24,805 bases of DNA from Friedmanniella sp. Its GTDB lineage: Bacteria; Actinomycetota; Actinomycetes; Propionibacteriales; Propionibacteriaceae. The position numbers and the translations under genes are program-made. Each line of letters opens with the position of its first letter. Position 1 is the stretch's first letter. Positions 6,837 through 17,200 of the stretch are shown here, in pieces. Where the stretch lies: positions 1 to 24,805 of the forward strand of contig JAOPXW010000270.1 in NCBI GenBank assembly GCA_025964935.1. The letters are read 5' to 3'. The notes under the pieces are model-generated. The model did not search any database. It was not told the DNA's origin and saw only the letters and a list, made by a program, of their open reading frames with translations.

Positions 6837-9800
6837 CCGTGCACCCGCTCAACCCGCCGCCCCCCACGGCCCGGCTGCGGACCGAGGGCGACCTGGTCGA
6901 CGCGCTGGGTATCGCGTTCTCGGACCAGCAGCTGGTGGCCATCACCGCACCGCTGGAGCCGGGGGTCATCATCGCCGGGGCCGGCTCCGGCAAGACCACC
7001 GTGATGGCGGCCCGGGTCGTCTGGCTCGTCGGCACCGGCGCGGTGCGCCCGGAGGAGGTGCTCGGGCTGACCTTCACCCGCAAGGCCGCCGCCGAGCTGT
7101 CGCACCGGGTCCGGCAGGCGCTGCTCAAGGCGGGGGTGGTCTCGGACCGCGGTGTGGACGAGTCGGGCGAGCAGCTGATCATGACGTACGACGCCTTCGC
7201 GGCCCGGCTCGTGTCCGAGCACGGCCTCCGGCTGGGCTACGAGGCCGACCCGACCATGATCAGCGGGGCGACCCGGTTCCGGCTGGCCTCCCGGGTCGTC
7301 CAGGCCGCGGCCGGTCCGTTCGACTTCGTCTCCCGGCTCCGACCGGCCACGGTCACCGAGCGGGTGCTGCGTCTCGACGGGGACCTGCAGCAGCACCTCG
7401 TCAGCCCCGACGACCTCGACGGGCACGCCCGCAGCCTGGTCACCGGCTTCGAGTCCGCACCCCTGAACAACCGGGGCAACGTGTACGCCGACGTCAAGCG
7501 CGCGCTGGTGGCGGCCCAGGAGCGGCTGGAGCTGGCCAGTCTGGTCCGGGACTACCAGGCGCTGAAGCGGCGCCTCGGGGTGGTGGAGTTCGCCGACCAG
7601 ATGGCCATCGCGGCGCGGCTGGCCGCCGAGGTCCCCCAGGTGTCCACGGTGCTCCGGTCGGCCTTCAAGGTGGTGCTGCTCGACGAGTACCAGGACACCT
7701 CGGCGGCCCAGGCCATGATGCTGCGCGGGCTGTTCTCCGGCTTCACGCCCAGCGAGGGTCTGGGGCACCCCGTGACCGCCGTGGGCGACCCGTTCCAGGC
7801 CATCTACGGCTGGCGCGGGGCGGCCGCCAGCAACATCACCCAGTTCGCGAACGAGTTCCGACGGGCCGACGGTCGGCCCGGTCGCCAGTTCGCTCTGACG
7901 GTCAACCGGCGCAGCGGCCAGACGATCCTCGACGTGGCCAACGAGCTGAGCCGCCCGCTGCGCGCCAGCACCGCCGCCGCCGACGGTCAGGGGCTGCTGG
8001 TCCCGCCCGAGGGCGCCCCACCGGGGCTGGTCCGGGCGGCGACCTTCGCCACCTGGCCCCAGGAGGTCACCTGGGTGGCCGACCAGATCGTGGCCGCCCG
8101 CACCGCCGGCCCGGCGGCGCACTGGGCCGACATCGCCGTCCTGACCCGCCGCAACGCCGACATCGCCCCGCTCTACGCCGAGCTGACCGCCCGTGAGGTG
8201 CCGGTCGAGATCGTCGGTCTCGGAGGGCTGCTGCACCTGCCGGAGGTGATGGACGTGACGGCCACGCTGCGGCTGGTCGACGACGTGACCGCCAACCCGG
8301 ACCTCGTCCGGCTGCTGACCGGGCCGCGCTGGCAGATCGGTCCCCGGGACCTGGCCCTGCTGGGGCGACGGGCCCGGGACCTGGCCCAGCAGGGTGTGCG
8401 TTCGGCGCCGGCCGACCAGCACGAGGACACCGAGTCGATCCTGGGCGCCCTGGAGGAGGCCGTCGCCGACATCGACCCCACCGAGGTGGTCAGCCTGCTG
8501 GACGCGCTGGAGAACCCCGGCGAGGCCGGCTACGCGCCCGCGGCGCTGGAGCGGTTCCGTCAGCTCGCGGCCGAGCTCGCCTACCTGCGGCGGCACAGCG
8601 ACGAGCCGGTGCTGGACCTGACCCGGCGGGTCGTGGTCACCATGGGCCTGGACGTCGAGCTGATGGCCACCACCGAGTTCGACCACACCTCGCGACGCGA
8701 CCAGCTGGGGACCTTCCTGGACGCGGTGGCCGACTACGTCGACGTGGACGGCGACGCCTCACTGTCGGGTCTGCTGGCCTACCTGCAGGCCGAGATCGAC
8801 CAGGGTGCGGGGCTCGAGCAGGCCGTGCCCTCGGACCGGGAGGCGGTCAAGCTCCTCACCGTGCACAAGGCGAAGGGCCTGGAATGGGAGGTGGTCTTCC
8901 TGCCGGCGCTGATGAAGGGCGTCTTCCCCAGCGACCGGGTCACCGACAACTGGGTGCTGAACGCCGCGGTGCTGCCGGCCGACCTGCGCGGCGACCGCGG
9001 CTCCATCCCGCAGCTCGCCGACACCGAGAACGGCGCGATGGCGGCGTACAAGGCCGAGCTGAGCACCCAGCAGCTGCTGGCCGAGGACCGCCTCGCCTAC
9101 GTCGCGGCCACCCGGGCCAAGCAGCTGCTCGTGGGGACCGGTCACCTGTGGCGGGCGGACCTGGTCAAGCCCCGGACCCCGTCCACCTATCTGCGCTGCA
9201 TCGTCACGGAGGCGGCCCGGCAGGGCGAGCTGGTCGAGGAGGCCGCGGCGCCGGGGCTCGACAACCCCCTGGTCAGCAGCGCCGCGCCGCAGCCGTGGCC
9301 GCGTCCGCTCGACCCCGACGGCTGGGCCCGTCGGCAGGAGGCCGCCCAGCGCGTCCGGGCGGCGCAGATACGGCACGCCCGGACGGGCAGCTACGAGGAC
9401 CTCGAGGTCGAGGCCCTGCTGCTGGACGGGGAGGACGTCGTCGCGGGCTGGGACGCCGACCTCGACCGGCTCCTGGTGGAGCTCACCGAGTCGCGGTCAG
9501 GTGAGCAGCTCGTGCAGCTTCCCCGCCAGCTCTCGGCCTCAGCGGTGCTCCGGCTGCAGGAGGACCCGGTTGCCTTCACCGCCGAGCTCGCGCGGCCGAT
9601 GCCCCGGCCCCCCTCCCGGGCCGCCCGGTTCGGCACCCGGTTCCACCTGTGGGTGGAGCACTACGTCGGCCCCCGGCTCGCCTCGGGCGGCCTCGGGCAG
9701 CAGCACCTGATCGACCCGGACGACCTGCCGGACCGGGCCGATGCCGGCAGCGAGGACGAGGCTGAGCTTCGCGAGCTCTGCGACGCCTTCGTCGCCGGGC

Positions 9801-10138
9801 AGTTCGGTGGACGGACCCCGTACGCGGTCGAGGCGCCGTTCAGCATGCTGGTGGGCGGGCGCGCGGTGCGCGGGCGGATCGACGCCGTGTACGAGGGGAA
9901 CGGGCCCACTGAGCCCCGCTTCCTGGTCGTGGACTGGAAGACCAACCGGGCCGACGACGCCGACCCTCTCCAGCTGGCGCTCTATCGGCTCGCCTGGGCG
10001 GAGGCCAACCAGCTGCCGGTCAGGGACGTCGCGGCGGCGTTCTACTACGTCCGCTCCGACCGGCTGGTGCACCCCGAGGGGCTGCCGGGCCGCGAGGCGG
10101 TGGAGCAGTTGCTGCTCGGCGAGGACGGGGGTGGGTGA
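6833..10138 (+). CDS. adnB: AdnB subunit of the AdnAB helicase-nuclease
   Basis: AdnB is the partner of AdnA and, in mycobacteria, the lead motor of the complex. The 1101-aa protein has Walker A GAGSGKT (Lys54), motif Ia TFTRKAAAEL, Walker B DEYQD (Asp284, Glu285), motif III GDPFQAIYGWRGAAASNI, motif IV LTVNRRSG, motif V TVHKAKGLEWEVVF and motif VI YVAATRAKQLL. A C-terminal RecB-family nuclease follows, with GRIDAVY and then VVDWKTNR (Asp1034, Lys1036) and QLALYRLAWA. Unlike AdnA it has no Fe-S cysteine cluster. Its GTG start overlaps the adnA TGA (GTGA at 6833-6836), so equimolar synthesis by coupling is likely. All motor and nuclease residues that can be recognised are intact, so both strands of a break could be cut. 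Confidence 0.95.
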   Translation: MTVHPLNPPPPTARLRTEGDLVDALGIAFSDQQLVAITAPLEPGVIIAGAGSGKTTVMAARVVWLVGTGAVRPEEVLGLTFTRKAAAELSHRVRQALLKAGVVSDRGVDESGEQLIMTYDAFAARLVSEHGLRLGYEADPTMISGATRFRLASRVVQAAAGPFDFVSRLRPATVTERVLRLDGDLQQHLVSPDDLDGHARSLVTGFESAPLNNRGNVYADVKRALVAAQERLELASLVRDYQALKRRLGVVEFADQMAIAARLAAEVPQVSTVLRSAFKVVLLDEYQDTSAAQAMMLRGLFSGFTPSEGLGHPVTAVGDPFQAIYGWRGAAASNITQFANEFRRADGRPGRQFALTVNRRSGQTILDVANELSRPLRASTAAADGQGLLVPPEGAPPGLVRAATFATWPQEVTWVADQIVAARTAGPAAHWADIAVLTRRNADIAPLYAELTAREVPVEIVGLGGLLHLPEVMDVTATLRLVDDVTANPDLVRLLTGPRWQIGPRDLALLGRRARDLAQQGVRSAPADQHEDTESILGALEEAVADIDPTEVVSLLDALENPGEAGYAPAALERFRQLAAELAYLRRHSDEPVLDLTRRVVVTMGLDVELMATTEFDHTSRRDQLGTFLDAVADYVDVDGDASLSGLLAYLQAEIDQGAGLEQAVPSDREAVKLLTVHKAKGLEWEVVFLPALMKGVFPSDRVTDNWVLNAAVLPADLRGDRGSIPQLADTENGAMAAYKAELSTQQLLAEDRLAYVAATRAKQLLVGTGHLWRADLVKPRTPSTYLRCIVTEAARQGELVEEAAAPGLDNPLVSSAAPQPWPRPLDPDGWARRQEAAQRVRAAQIRHARTGSYEDLEVEALLLDGEDVVAGWDADLDRLLVELTESRSGEQLVQLPRQLSASAVLRLQEDPVAFTAELARPMPRPPSRAARFGTRFHLWVEHYVGPRLASGGLGQQHLIDPDDLPDRADAGSEDEAELRELCDAFVAGQFGGRTPYAVEAPFSMLVGGRAVRGRIDAVYEGNGPTEPRFLVVDWKTNRADDADPLQLALYRLAWAEANQLPVRDVAAAFYYVRSDRLVHPEGLPGREAVEQLLLGEDGGG

Positions 10139-10187
10139 GGGAACGTCCGACGGGACCCGAGGTGGTGAGCCGGGCGCTCGGCGCGAC

Positions 10188-10202
10188 TACGCTGGTTCGG
10201 TG
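10188..10202 (+). promoter_or_regulatory. Probable -10 element and leaderless start of nudC
   Basis: TACGCT (10188-10193) lies six bases before the GTG at 10200, with no Shine-Dalgarno in between, which is the layout of a leaderless message. This would give nudC its own promoter despite lying only about 60 bp behind adnB. No good -35 hexamer is seen, as is common for such promoters. Confidence 0.6.
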
Positions 10203-11063
10203 GCGAACTGGGCGATGGCGAGCAACCTCGATCGGGTGGACCATCACCGGTCCTCCGACGACTGGGTCGCAGGACTGTGGCGGTCCGAGGACGCGCGGCT
10301 GCTGAAGCTGACCGCGACCTCGGAGTTCACCACCCACGCCGGCGGCACCCGGCTGCGGATGACGAAGCCGTTCGTCGAGTTCGACCTCCAGCGCCACCGG
10401 CTGCTGGGGTTGCTCGACGGGGCACCGGTCTTCGCCGTCGAGGCGTTGACCGAGGGTGAGGTGCGCGCCCTGCGTGAGGTGGGCGGGCTGCTCAGCGACG
10501 ACGAGCGGGACATCGCGGCGGCGGCGGTCGGCATCAGCAACTGGCACCGCAGCGAGCCGTTCTGCCCCCTGTGCGGGACCCGGACCGTGGTCATCAACGG
10601 GGGGTTCGCCCGGCGTTGCGAGTCGTGTCAGCACGACCACTTCCCCCGCACCGACCCGGCGGTGATCGTGGCCGTGATCGACGACCGGGACCGGATCCTC
10701 CTCGGCGGCCAGGCCAGCTGGGGCAACCGGGTCTCGGTCCTGGCCGGATTCGTCGAGGCGGGGGAGTCGCTGGAGCAGGCCATCCACCGCGAGGTCGGGG
10801 AGGAGGTCGACGTGACCCTGTCCGACCTGGCCTACTTCGGCAGCCAGCCCTGGCCCTTCCCGCGCTCGCTGATGGTGGGCTACTTCGCCCGCGCCGTCAC
10901 CACCGACATCTGCCTGGACCTCGACGAGATCGCCTTCGCCGACTGGTACACCCGCGACGAGCTGACCGCAGCCCTGGCCGCGGACAAGCGCGGACTGCCT
11001 GGTCACAGCTCGATCGCGGCCCGGATGATCCAGGCCTGGCGGGACGGGGTCGCCCCGCTCTGA
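10200..11063 (+). CDS. nudC: NAD+/NADH diphosphatase NudC (Nudix hydrolase)
   Basis: NudC hydrolyses NADH or NAD+ to NMN(H) and AMP and can remove NAD caps from RNA 5' ends. The 287-aa protein has a four-Cys zinc ribbon (Cys122, Cys125, Cys140, Cys143). It then has the Nudix box starting at Gly183 (GX5EX7REVXEE intact; the usual later Gly is Asp), and the NudC-specific SQPWPFPRSLM motif, which separates NudC from other Nudix enzymes. The GTG at 10200 is preferred because a -10 hexamer ends six bases upstream; ATG at 10215 is the alternative. It follows adnB on the same strand. nudC also neighbours adnAB in mycobacteria; in M. tuberculosis, as I recall, a potassium-channel gene lies between them, and that gene is absent here. 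Confidence 0.95.
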   Translation: MANWAMASNLDRVDHHRSSDDWVAGLWRSEDARLLKLTATSEFTTHAGGTRLRMTKPFVEFDLQRHRLLGLLDGAPVFAVEALTEGEVRALREVGGLLSDDERDIAAAAVGISNWHRSEPFCPLCGTRTVVINGGFARRCESCQHDHFPRTDPAVIVAVIDDRDRILLGGQASWGNRVSVLAGFVEAGESLEQAIHREVGEEVDVTLSDLAYFGSQPWPFPRSLMVGYFARAVTTDICLDLDEIAFADWYTRDELTAALAADKRGLPGHSSIAARMIQAWRDGVAPL

Positions 11064-11160
11064 GGCGGGTCCCGGCCGGTGGCCAGGACTGTGGATCAGG
11101 CCCGGAAGAGCGTTGCCACGGTGAAACCTCGCGGGCCGGCCGCGGAAACACGGAGCGCAA

Positions 11161-12048
11161 TTCTTCGGCCACGCCGATGATCGCCCTCGGCAGCCAGTAC
11201 GGCGTCACCGCCATCTACGGGTCGGTCATCGCGGCGGGCCTGTTCATGATGGTGCTCGCCCCGGTCTTCGCCAAGCTGCCGCGGTTCTTCCCCCCGTGGT
11301 CACCGGCACCGTGATCGCACGCCGTTCCACGTCGGTTTTCCCAGCTTCCAGGTCAGCGCGATCCTGGCCATGCTGGTCGTCGCCCTGGTGATCAGGACCG
11401 AGACCACGGGCGACCTGCTGGCCATCGGGGAGATCGTCGACAAGCCGGTCGGCCCGCGCCAGCTCGCCGACGGTCTGCGCGAGGACGGCCTGTCCACCCT
11501 GCTGGGCGGGTCTTCAACACCTTCCCCTCCACAGCGTTCGCCCAGAACGTCGGCCTGGTCTCCCTGACCGGGGTGAAGTCGCGCTACGCGACGTCCTTCG
11601 CGGGGGTCGTGCTGATCGTGCTCGGGCTGATCCCGAAGCTGGGAGGCATTGTCGAGGGCATCCGCTGGCCGTCCTGGCCGGTGCCAGGGTGGCCCTGTTC
11701 GGCATGGTCGCCGCGAGTGGCGTGCGGGCCCTGAGCAAGGTGCGGTTCAACAACACCGACATCCTGGTGGTGGCGGTCTCGGTGGGCATCGGCCTGCTGC
11801 CCACCGTGTCCCCGGCGCTGTACGCCGACTTCCCGACCTGGTTCCGCATCATCCTCAACTCCGGCATCTCGGCCGGTGCGGTGGCCGCGATCCTGCTCAA
11901 CCAGCTCCTGAACTCCGAGAAGCTGCAGGCCGAGCTGGCCGGGGAGCCCGAGCTCGCCGCCCACGACGCCGTCCGCAGCCCGGCGGCCGACGCCTCGATG
12001 CATCGACACCTCGGCATTGACACCTCGGCATTGACGCCGCAGCATTGA
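11161..12048 (+). pseudogene. Degenerate xanthine/uracil permease (NCS2 family)
   Basis: Fragments of a nucleobase:cation symporter-2 membrane protein occur in order but in different frames. ATPMIALGSQYGV through RFFPP (11169 to about 11299) is in one frame. FHVGFPSFQ and TETTGDLLAIGEIVDK (about 11319-11510) are in another. FNTFPSTAFAQNVGLVSLTGVKSR (about 11513-11665) is in a third. VALFGMVAASGVRAL to the C-terminus (11690-12048) returns to a fourth alignment. At least three joins are explained by loss of one base: a G near 11295, a G near 11508-11511 and a C near 11663. About 60-90 residues are also missing between the first two fragments, and the first 70-100 residues are absent. The family normally has 430-500 residues and 14 helices, so this is non-functional. 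It points toward the convergent recD gene and lies where the mycobacterial gene order is interrupted. Confidence 0.85.
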
Positions 12049-12057
12049 CGCCGCGGC
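12002..12057 (+). repeat. Four tandem 14-bp repeats at the pseudogene end
   Basis: Four head-to-tail copies of a 14-bp unit, ATTGACACCTCGGC and close variants, occupy 12002-12015, 12016-12029, 12030-12043 and 12044-12057, with a decayed partial copy after. Copies 1-2 share CACCTC and copies 3-4 share CGCCGC. The unit is not a multiple of three and supplies the TGA that ends the last pseudogene fragment. It sits between convergent transcription units. Confidence 0.85.
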
Positions 12058-12097
12058 GCTGACCCGTGAGGCGCTGGCCCCGCGGTGCGTGGTCAGC
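12058..12097. terminator. Weak candidate terminator between convergent units
   Basis: GCTGACC (12058-12064) and GGTCAGC (12091-12097) can pair as a 7-bp stem around a 26-nt loop, overlapping the recD stop codon at 12093. There is no T-tract. This is only a possibility, mentioned because recD and the plus-strand remnant converge here and no better terminator is visible. Confidence 0.25.
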
Positions 12098-14285
12098 TGG
12101 GCAGCGCCAGGCGGTGACGCAGCCCCGAGGCGCGGTTCGCCGGTCGTTCGACGGCCCGCCGGACCGCCGCCTCGGTGCCGAACACCTGGACGCGTTTCGT
12201 GGCCCGGGTGACGGCGGTGTAGAGCAGCTCCCGGGTGAGCAGCGGCGAGTCGGCGGGCGGTACCACGAACGACACGGTGTCGAACTGGCAGCCCTGGGCG
12301 CGGTGCACGGTCATCGCGTGCACAGTCTGTACCGCGTCCAGCCGTACCGGTGGGTACAGCGTGGCCTCCGCCCCCCGGGCGAACGCCGCCCGGATGCCGT
12401 CCGGGGTCTCCACGATGACGCCCGTGTCGCCGTTGTAGAGGCCCATGTCGTAGTCGTTGGCGGTGACCAGCAGGGGCCGGCCGACGTACCACTCGCCGTC
12501 CTCGCCGTAGCCGGGGATGCCCTCGGCCAGCCAGTGCTCCGCCTCCAGGCTCCACCGCACGACCCCGAAGGGTCCGCGGCGGTGCGCGCAGAGCAACCGG
12601 TGCCGGTCCAGCGCAGCGAGTGCGCCCGTCACATCGCCGGCGAGGGCGAACCGTCTCATCTCGGCCCCCGCGGTCCGCACCTCGGCGGCCAGACCGGTGA
12701 GTCCTGAGGCCGGCACCGTGGCGGGGTGCACCGCCCCGGCGGGATCGGTCCCCGCGTCCTCGAGGTCGGTGAAGCGGACGTCGTCGGCACCGGACCGCAG
12801 GATCCGCATGGCCTCGTCGGGCTTGGCGGCGCGGATCGCCCGGGCCAGCGAGCCGATCGCCCCCCCGAACCGCCAGGTGTGGCTGAGCTGGACGACCCCG
12901 TGCACCACCGGCGCCAGCGCCTCTTCCGAGCGGTCTGCGGACTCCTCGGGGTCGGCCGGCTCGGGTGCGGGCCCGGTCGGGTCGGGTGCAGTCGGGTCCG
13001 GCCCGGTCGGTTCGGTTGTGCTCGGGTCCGACCCGGCGGGGTCGGGCCGAGAGGCGTCCGGCCGGGAGCCGTCCGGCCCCGACGCGGGCATGCCGACCGA
13101 CTGCAGGCGCTCGGCCAGCCCGACCGGGGCCACCCCGGGAGCCCGGGCGATGTCGGCCAGCACGGCCCCCGCCTCGACCGACGACAGCTGGTCCGGGTCA
13201 CCGACGAGCACGAGCCGGGCGCTGGGACGGACGGCCTCGAGGAGGCGGGCCATCATGGTCAGCGAGACCATCGACATCTCGTCCACGATGACCACGTCGT
13301 GCGGCAGGTGGTTCAGGGCGTGGTGCCGGAACCGACCCCGGTTGCCGGGCTGCCAGCCCAGCAGACGGTGCAGGGTGGACGCCTGCAGGTCGCCCAGCCG
13401 GTCCCGGTCCTGGGGGTCCAGGCGGGCGGCGGCCGAGCGGACGGCCTCCTCCAGGCGTGCGGCGGCCTTCCCGGTCGGCGCCGCCAGGGCGATCCGTGGT
13501 CGGGGCCCGTCCTGGTCGCTCAGCAGGGCCAGCAGCCGGGCCACCGTGGTGGTCTTGCCCGTTCCCGGGCCCCCCGCCAGGACCGTCACCCAGCTCAGGG
13601 TGCTGACGGCCGCCGCAAGCCGCTGCCGGTCGGGTTCGCCCGCCGCCAGGCCGTCGCCGGTGAACAGCCGGTCCAGGGCCGTCCGCACCCGCTCGACGTT
13701 CACGCTCGGGGCCTCGGCGGCGAAGCGCAGCTGGAGCTGCTCACGGACCAGCTCCTCCTGCAGCCAGTACCGCTCCAGGTAGAGCAGGCCGTCGTTCAGC
13801 CGCAGCGGGCGCCCGCCGTCGTGGTCGCCGCCGACGGTCACCAGCCGGCTGGAGCGACAGGCCGCCAGCCAGTCGTCGGCGTCGGGCCAGGGCAGCCGGC
13901 TGACGTCGATGCCTTCCTCGGCCTCGTCGAAGACGGTGCTGGACACGGTGGCGAGGTCGACGCACACCGAGCCGTTGCGCAGGGCCCGGACCGCCAGGGC
14001 GAGGGCGAGCCGGACCGGGTCGTCCTCGACGCCGGCGATCCGGCTGACCGTCTCGGCGGTGTGCACGTCGGCCAGACCCAGCACGCCCGCCTCGTTGAAC
14101 ACCTGCAGGAGCCCGGCCGCCCCGTACGCGAGGCTGCCCGCGTCGCGGGCCGCGCTCGTCGGGCTGACGGCCGGCGAGGACAGGGCGGCGGGTGCGGGGG
14201 CGCCGGTCTGCGCGGGCCGTCCGGGACCCGTCGGGCCGACCTCCCGGGCGGCCGACGCCGGAGGTGAGGTGGCGTCCGGGGTCAT
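12093..14285 (-). CDS. recD: RecD, exonuclease V alpha subunit (5'-3' helicase)
   Basis: RecD is the SF1B motor of RecBCD and runs on the 5'-ended strand. The 730-aa protein has an N-terminal domain, then Walker A GGPGTGKTTT (Lys244), Walker B VIVDEMSMVSL, motif III LVGDPDQLSSVEAGAVL, motif V MTVHRAQGCQFDTV and motif VI LLYTAVTRATKRV. The first 45 residues are Ala/Pro/Gly-rich and probably disordered. A second low-complexity insertion of about 55 residues, rich in Pro-Asp-Pro-Thr and Ser, lies between motif III and the WRFGG block (about 395-455), so the protein is longer than the 608-aa E. coli RecD. The ATG at 14285 overlaps the recB stop (ATGA). It is the last gene of the recC-recB-recD operon. 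Confidence 0.96.
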   Translation of the reverse strand: MTPDATSPPASAAREVGPTGPGRPAQTGAPAPAALSSPAVSPTSAARDAGSLAYGAAGLLQVFNEAGVLGLADVHTAETVSRIAGVEDDPVRLALALAVRALRNGSVCVDLATVSSTVFDEAEEGIDVSRLPWPDADDWLAACRSSRLVTVGGDHDGGRPLRLNDGLLYLERYWLQEELVREQLQLRFAAEAPSVNVERVRTALDRLFTGDGLAAGEPDRQRLAAAVSTLSWVTVLAGGPGTGKTTTVARLLALLSDQDGPRPRIALAAPTGKAAARLEEAVRSAAARLDPQDRDRLGDLQASTLHRLLGWQPGNRGRFRHHALNHLPHDVVIVDEMSMVSLTMMARLLEAVRPSARLVLVGDPDQLSSVEAGAVLADIARAPGVAPVGLAERLQSVGMPASGPDGSRPDASRPDPAGSDPSTTEPTGPDPTAPDPTGPAPEPADPEESADRSEEALAPVVHGVVQLSHTWRFGGAIGSLARAIRAAKPDEAMRILRSGADDVRFTDLEDAGTDPAGAVHPATVPASGLTGLAAEVRTAGAEMRRFALAGDVTGALAALDRHRLLCAHRRGPFGVVRWSLEAEHWLAEGIPGYGEDGEWYVGRPLLVTANDYDMGLYNGDTGVIVETPDGIRAAFARGAEATLYPPVRLDAVQTVHAMTVHRAQGCQFDTVSFVVPPADSPLLTRELLYTAVTRATKRVQVFGTEAAVRRAVERPANRASGLRHRLALPS

Positions 14286-17200
14286 CGGGTGCCTCCGTCC
14301 AGGAGCTCGGAGAGCTCGACGATCATGGCCGGGGCGGGCCGCCAGGAGAACACGCCGCACGGCACCTCGTCGACGCGAGGGGTCTGGGGGCCGGCCATGC
14401 CGCGGACGAACAGGTAGAGCACCCCGCCGAGGTGGCGGTCCGGGTCGTAACCGGGCTGTCGCCAGCGCAGCATCCGGTGCACGGCGACCGAGTAGAGCAG
14501 CGCCTGCAGCGGATAGTGCGCCTCCATCATGGCCTCGGCCAGCCGGGGTGGGGTGTAGCGGTCGAGGGTGAGGACCTGGCCGTCGAACCCGCCCAGCCAG
14601 TTCGTCTTGTAGTCCACGACCAGGTAGCGGGCGGTGCCGTCGCCCGACCGCAGCCGCAGCACGGCGTCGATGCTGCCGTTCAGGTAGCCGCGCAGGCTCT
14701 GACCGCTGAGCAGCGGGTGCTCGAGCAGATCGGGGTAGCCGGCCAGCGGGTCGTCGGCCGGCAGGTGACGTCGCAGCACCGGCGCCAGCATCCCGAGGGA
14801 GCGGTGGGCGGTGCTGTGCTCACCGCCGGCGAGCGGAATCTCGAACCCCAGCTCGGCGAGCTGGTCGGCGGGGGCGATGTCGGCGAGGCGCAGGTCGTCG
14901 GCCAGCGGCCCGAGGGGGGTGAGGAACACCGGCAGCAGACCGTCGGCCAGCTGGTCGACCGTCATGGTGGCCCCGGGCCCCCGGGACAGGATGGTGGCGC
15001 AGGCCGACCGGATCGCCGCGGGCAGGTCCGCCGCGGTGGCGTCGACGGTCTCGAACACCGAGTGAACCGCCGTCCCGAAGTCGACCCCGGAGGGCAGGTC
15101 GCGCATCGGGGACAGCAGCTGGGCCGTCTCGGCCCCGGCCCGGACCTCGACCGGCGTCGGGTCGGTCGGCCTCCCGCGTACGGTGCCCGCCGCCACGGCG
15201 CTCGTGGCCCCGCTGTCGCTGTCCTCGGGGCGCGGCTCGTCGTCCTCCTTGCGCGGCTCGGGCTCGCTGCCGACCCCGGGGAGGTGGAGGTCGACCCCGT
15301 GGACGGCGGCGGTCAGCGCCGAGTAGGACGTACGCCGCCACTCCAGGTCCAGGGTCCGGTCGAACCGGCGGGCGGAAAGGTGCTCGCTCGGCGCCTCGGC
15401 CGCCGGGGGCGGCAGCACCGGACGCTCGGCGAGGGTCTCGACCGACACCCCGGGTCCCAGGGTGGGCAGGGTCGACGGGTCACCCGACAGCGGATAGCTG
15501 GGCTCGGGGACGACGCCCTCGGTGGCTGAGCGGTACAGGAAGCGCTGCAGGGCAGAGCCGGGGGTGTTGAACGACGGGGCCCACCACGTCACGACCTGGC
15601 ACTGGGCCCGGGTGAGCGCGACGTAGAGCAGCCGGAGGTCCTCCCCGGAGTCCTCCTGGCGGTGCCGGCTGAAGCGCTCGTCGCGGCCCGGGCTGGGCCG
15701 CCCCCCGACGTCGAGGACGCAGTCCCCGGCCGGTCGGCCCTCGGCCGGCTCGTGCAGGCGGAGCACTCCGCCCTCGTCCTTGCCGTTGACGAAACGGTCC
15801 CAGGCCTCGGGGAGGTAGACGATCGGGAACTCCAGACCCTTGCTGCGGTGCACCGTGACGATGGTGACCGCGGCCGCGTCGGTCTCCAGCCGTCGGGTCC
15901 CGTCGACCAGGCCGTGGCCCCGTGTCTCCGCCATCCGCTCCTGCAGCCACTCGACCAGGGCGTTGACCCCGAGCGAGCCCCCGGTCATCGCCGCGTGCAG
16001 GCTCTGACCCAGGTGACGCAGGTCGGTCAGCTGCCGCTCTCCACCCACGGTGGCGAGCAGGCGCTCCGGCACGCGCTGCTCCGACACGGCCGTCTCCAGC
16101 AGGGCCGCCACCCCCCGGGCGGCGAGGATGCGGCTCCACTGCCGCATCCGCTGCGACAGGTCGATCAGGTCGTCCTCGCTCGCCAGGGCCAGCTCGGCGA
16201 AGGTCCAGCCGACGAAGCGGGTCAGGGCCGCCTGCCGCACCAGACCCTGACGCGGCTGCTCGAGGGCCTTGAGGAGGGTCAGCCAGTCCTGCGCCATGTC
16301 GGAGGCGAACACCGAGCTCGCTCCGTGCATCACCGCGGGCACCCCGGCCGCGACCAGGGCGTCCCGGATCGCCTCACCCCGCTGGTTGGTCCGCACCAGC
16401 ACCGCGATGTCGGCCGCCTGGACACCGCGCGCCGTGCCGTCGAGGGTCAGCCGGGCGTCGGAGGCGAGCAGGGCGGTGACATCGGCGACGAGATCGGCCT
16501 GCACCTGCGGTCGCAGCCGCCCCACGCCGGGTGCCTGCTCGGCGTCCACCTCGTGCGGGCGGACGCGGAGGCGCAGCGGTGCGTCGAGGGGGCCGGTGAG
16601 CCGGCGCTGCTGGTGGTCGGCCCGGACCGGACGGACCACGATCTCCGGCTCGCCCAGCGCCGCGCCCCCCATCAGGGACTGCAGGGCGTCGACGAGCGCC
16701 TGGTCCGTCCGCCAGTTCGTGGCCAGGGTCTGCACCCGGTCGGCCTGCCGTACGGCTTCGAGGTAGCTGTAGACGTCGGCGCCCCGGAAGGCGTAGATGG
16801 CCTGCTTCGGGTCCCCGATCAGCACCAGCGTCGTGTGGCCGTGGAAGGCCCGGCGCAGGATCTCCCACTGGACGGGGTCGGTGTCCTGGAACTCGTCGAC
16901 CATCACGATCCGGAAGCGGGACCGCAGCCGGGCGGCCGCGGCAGCGCCGTGCTCGGGGTCGGCCAGCGCGTCCCGCAGCCGGGTCAGCATGTCGTCGTAG
17001 GTGAAGAGCCGGCCGGACCGCTTCCGGCGCTCGACCTCCCGCCGGACCTCGGTGAACAGGGCCACCCGACGCCCGGCCGCCCCGGACCCCTCGGTGGCCG
17101 GCTCGGGGACGAGCCGGGTGTGTCCCGCCTCGACCACCCGGTCCGCCACCGTACGGGCGTCGTCGTAGGCGAGCGGCGCGTCGGCGGTGGCGGCGTACCC

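Noticed and set aside
10020..11006. Minus-strand frame opposite nudC
   Set aside because: NudC motifs are complete on the plus strand; the opposite frame has no recognisable domain.
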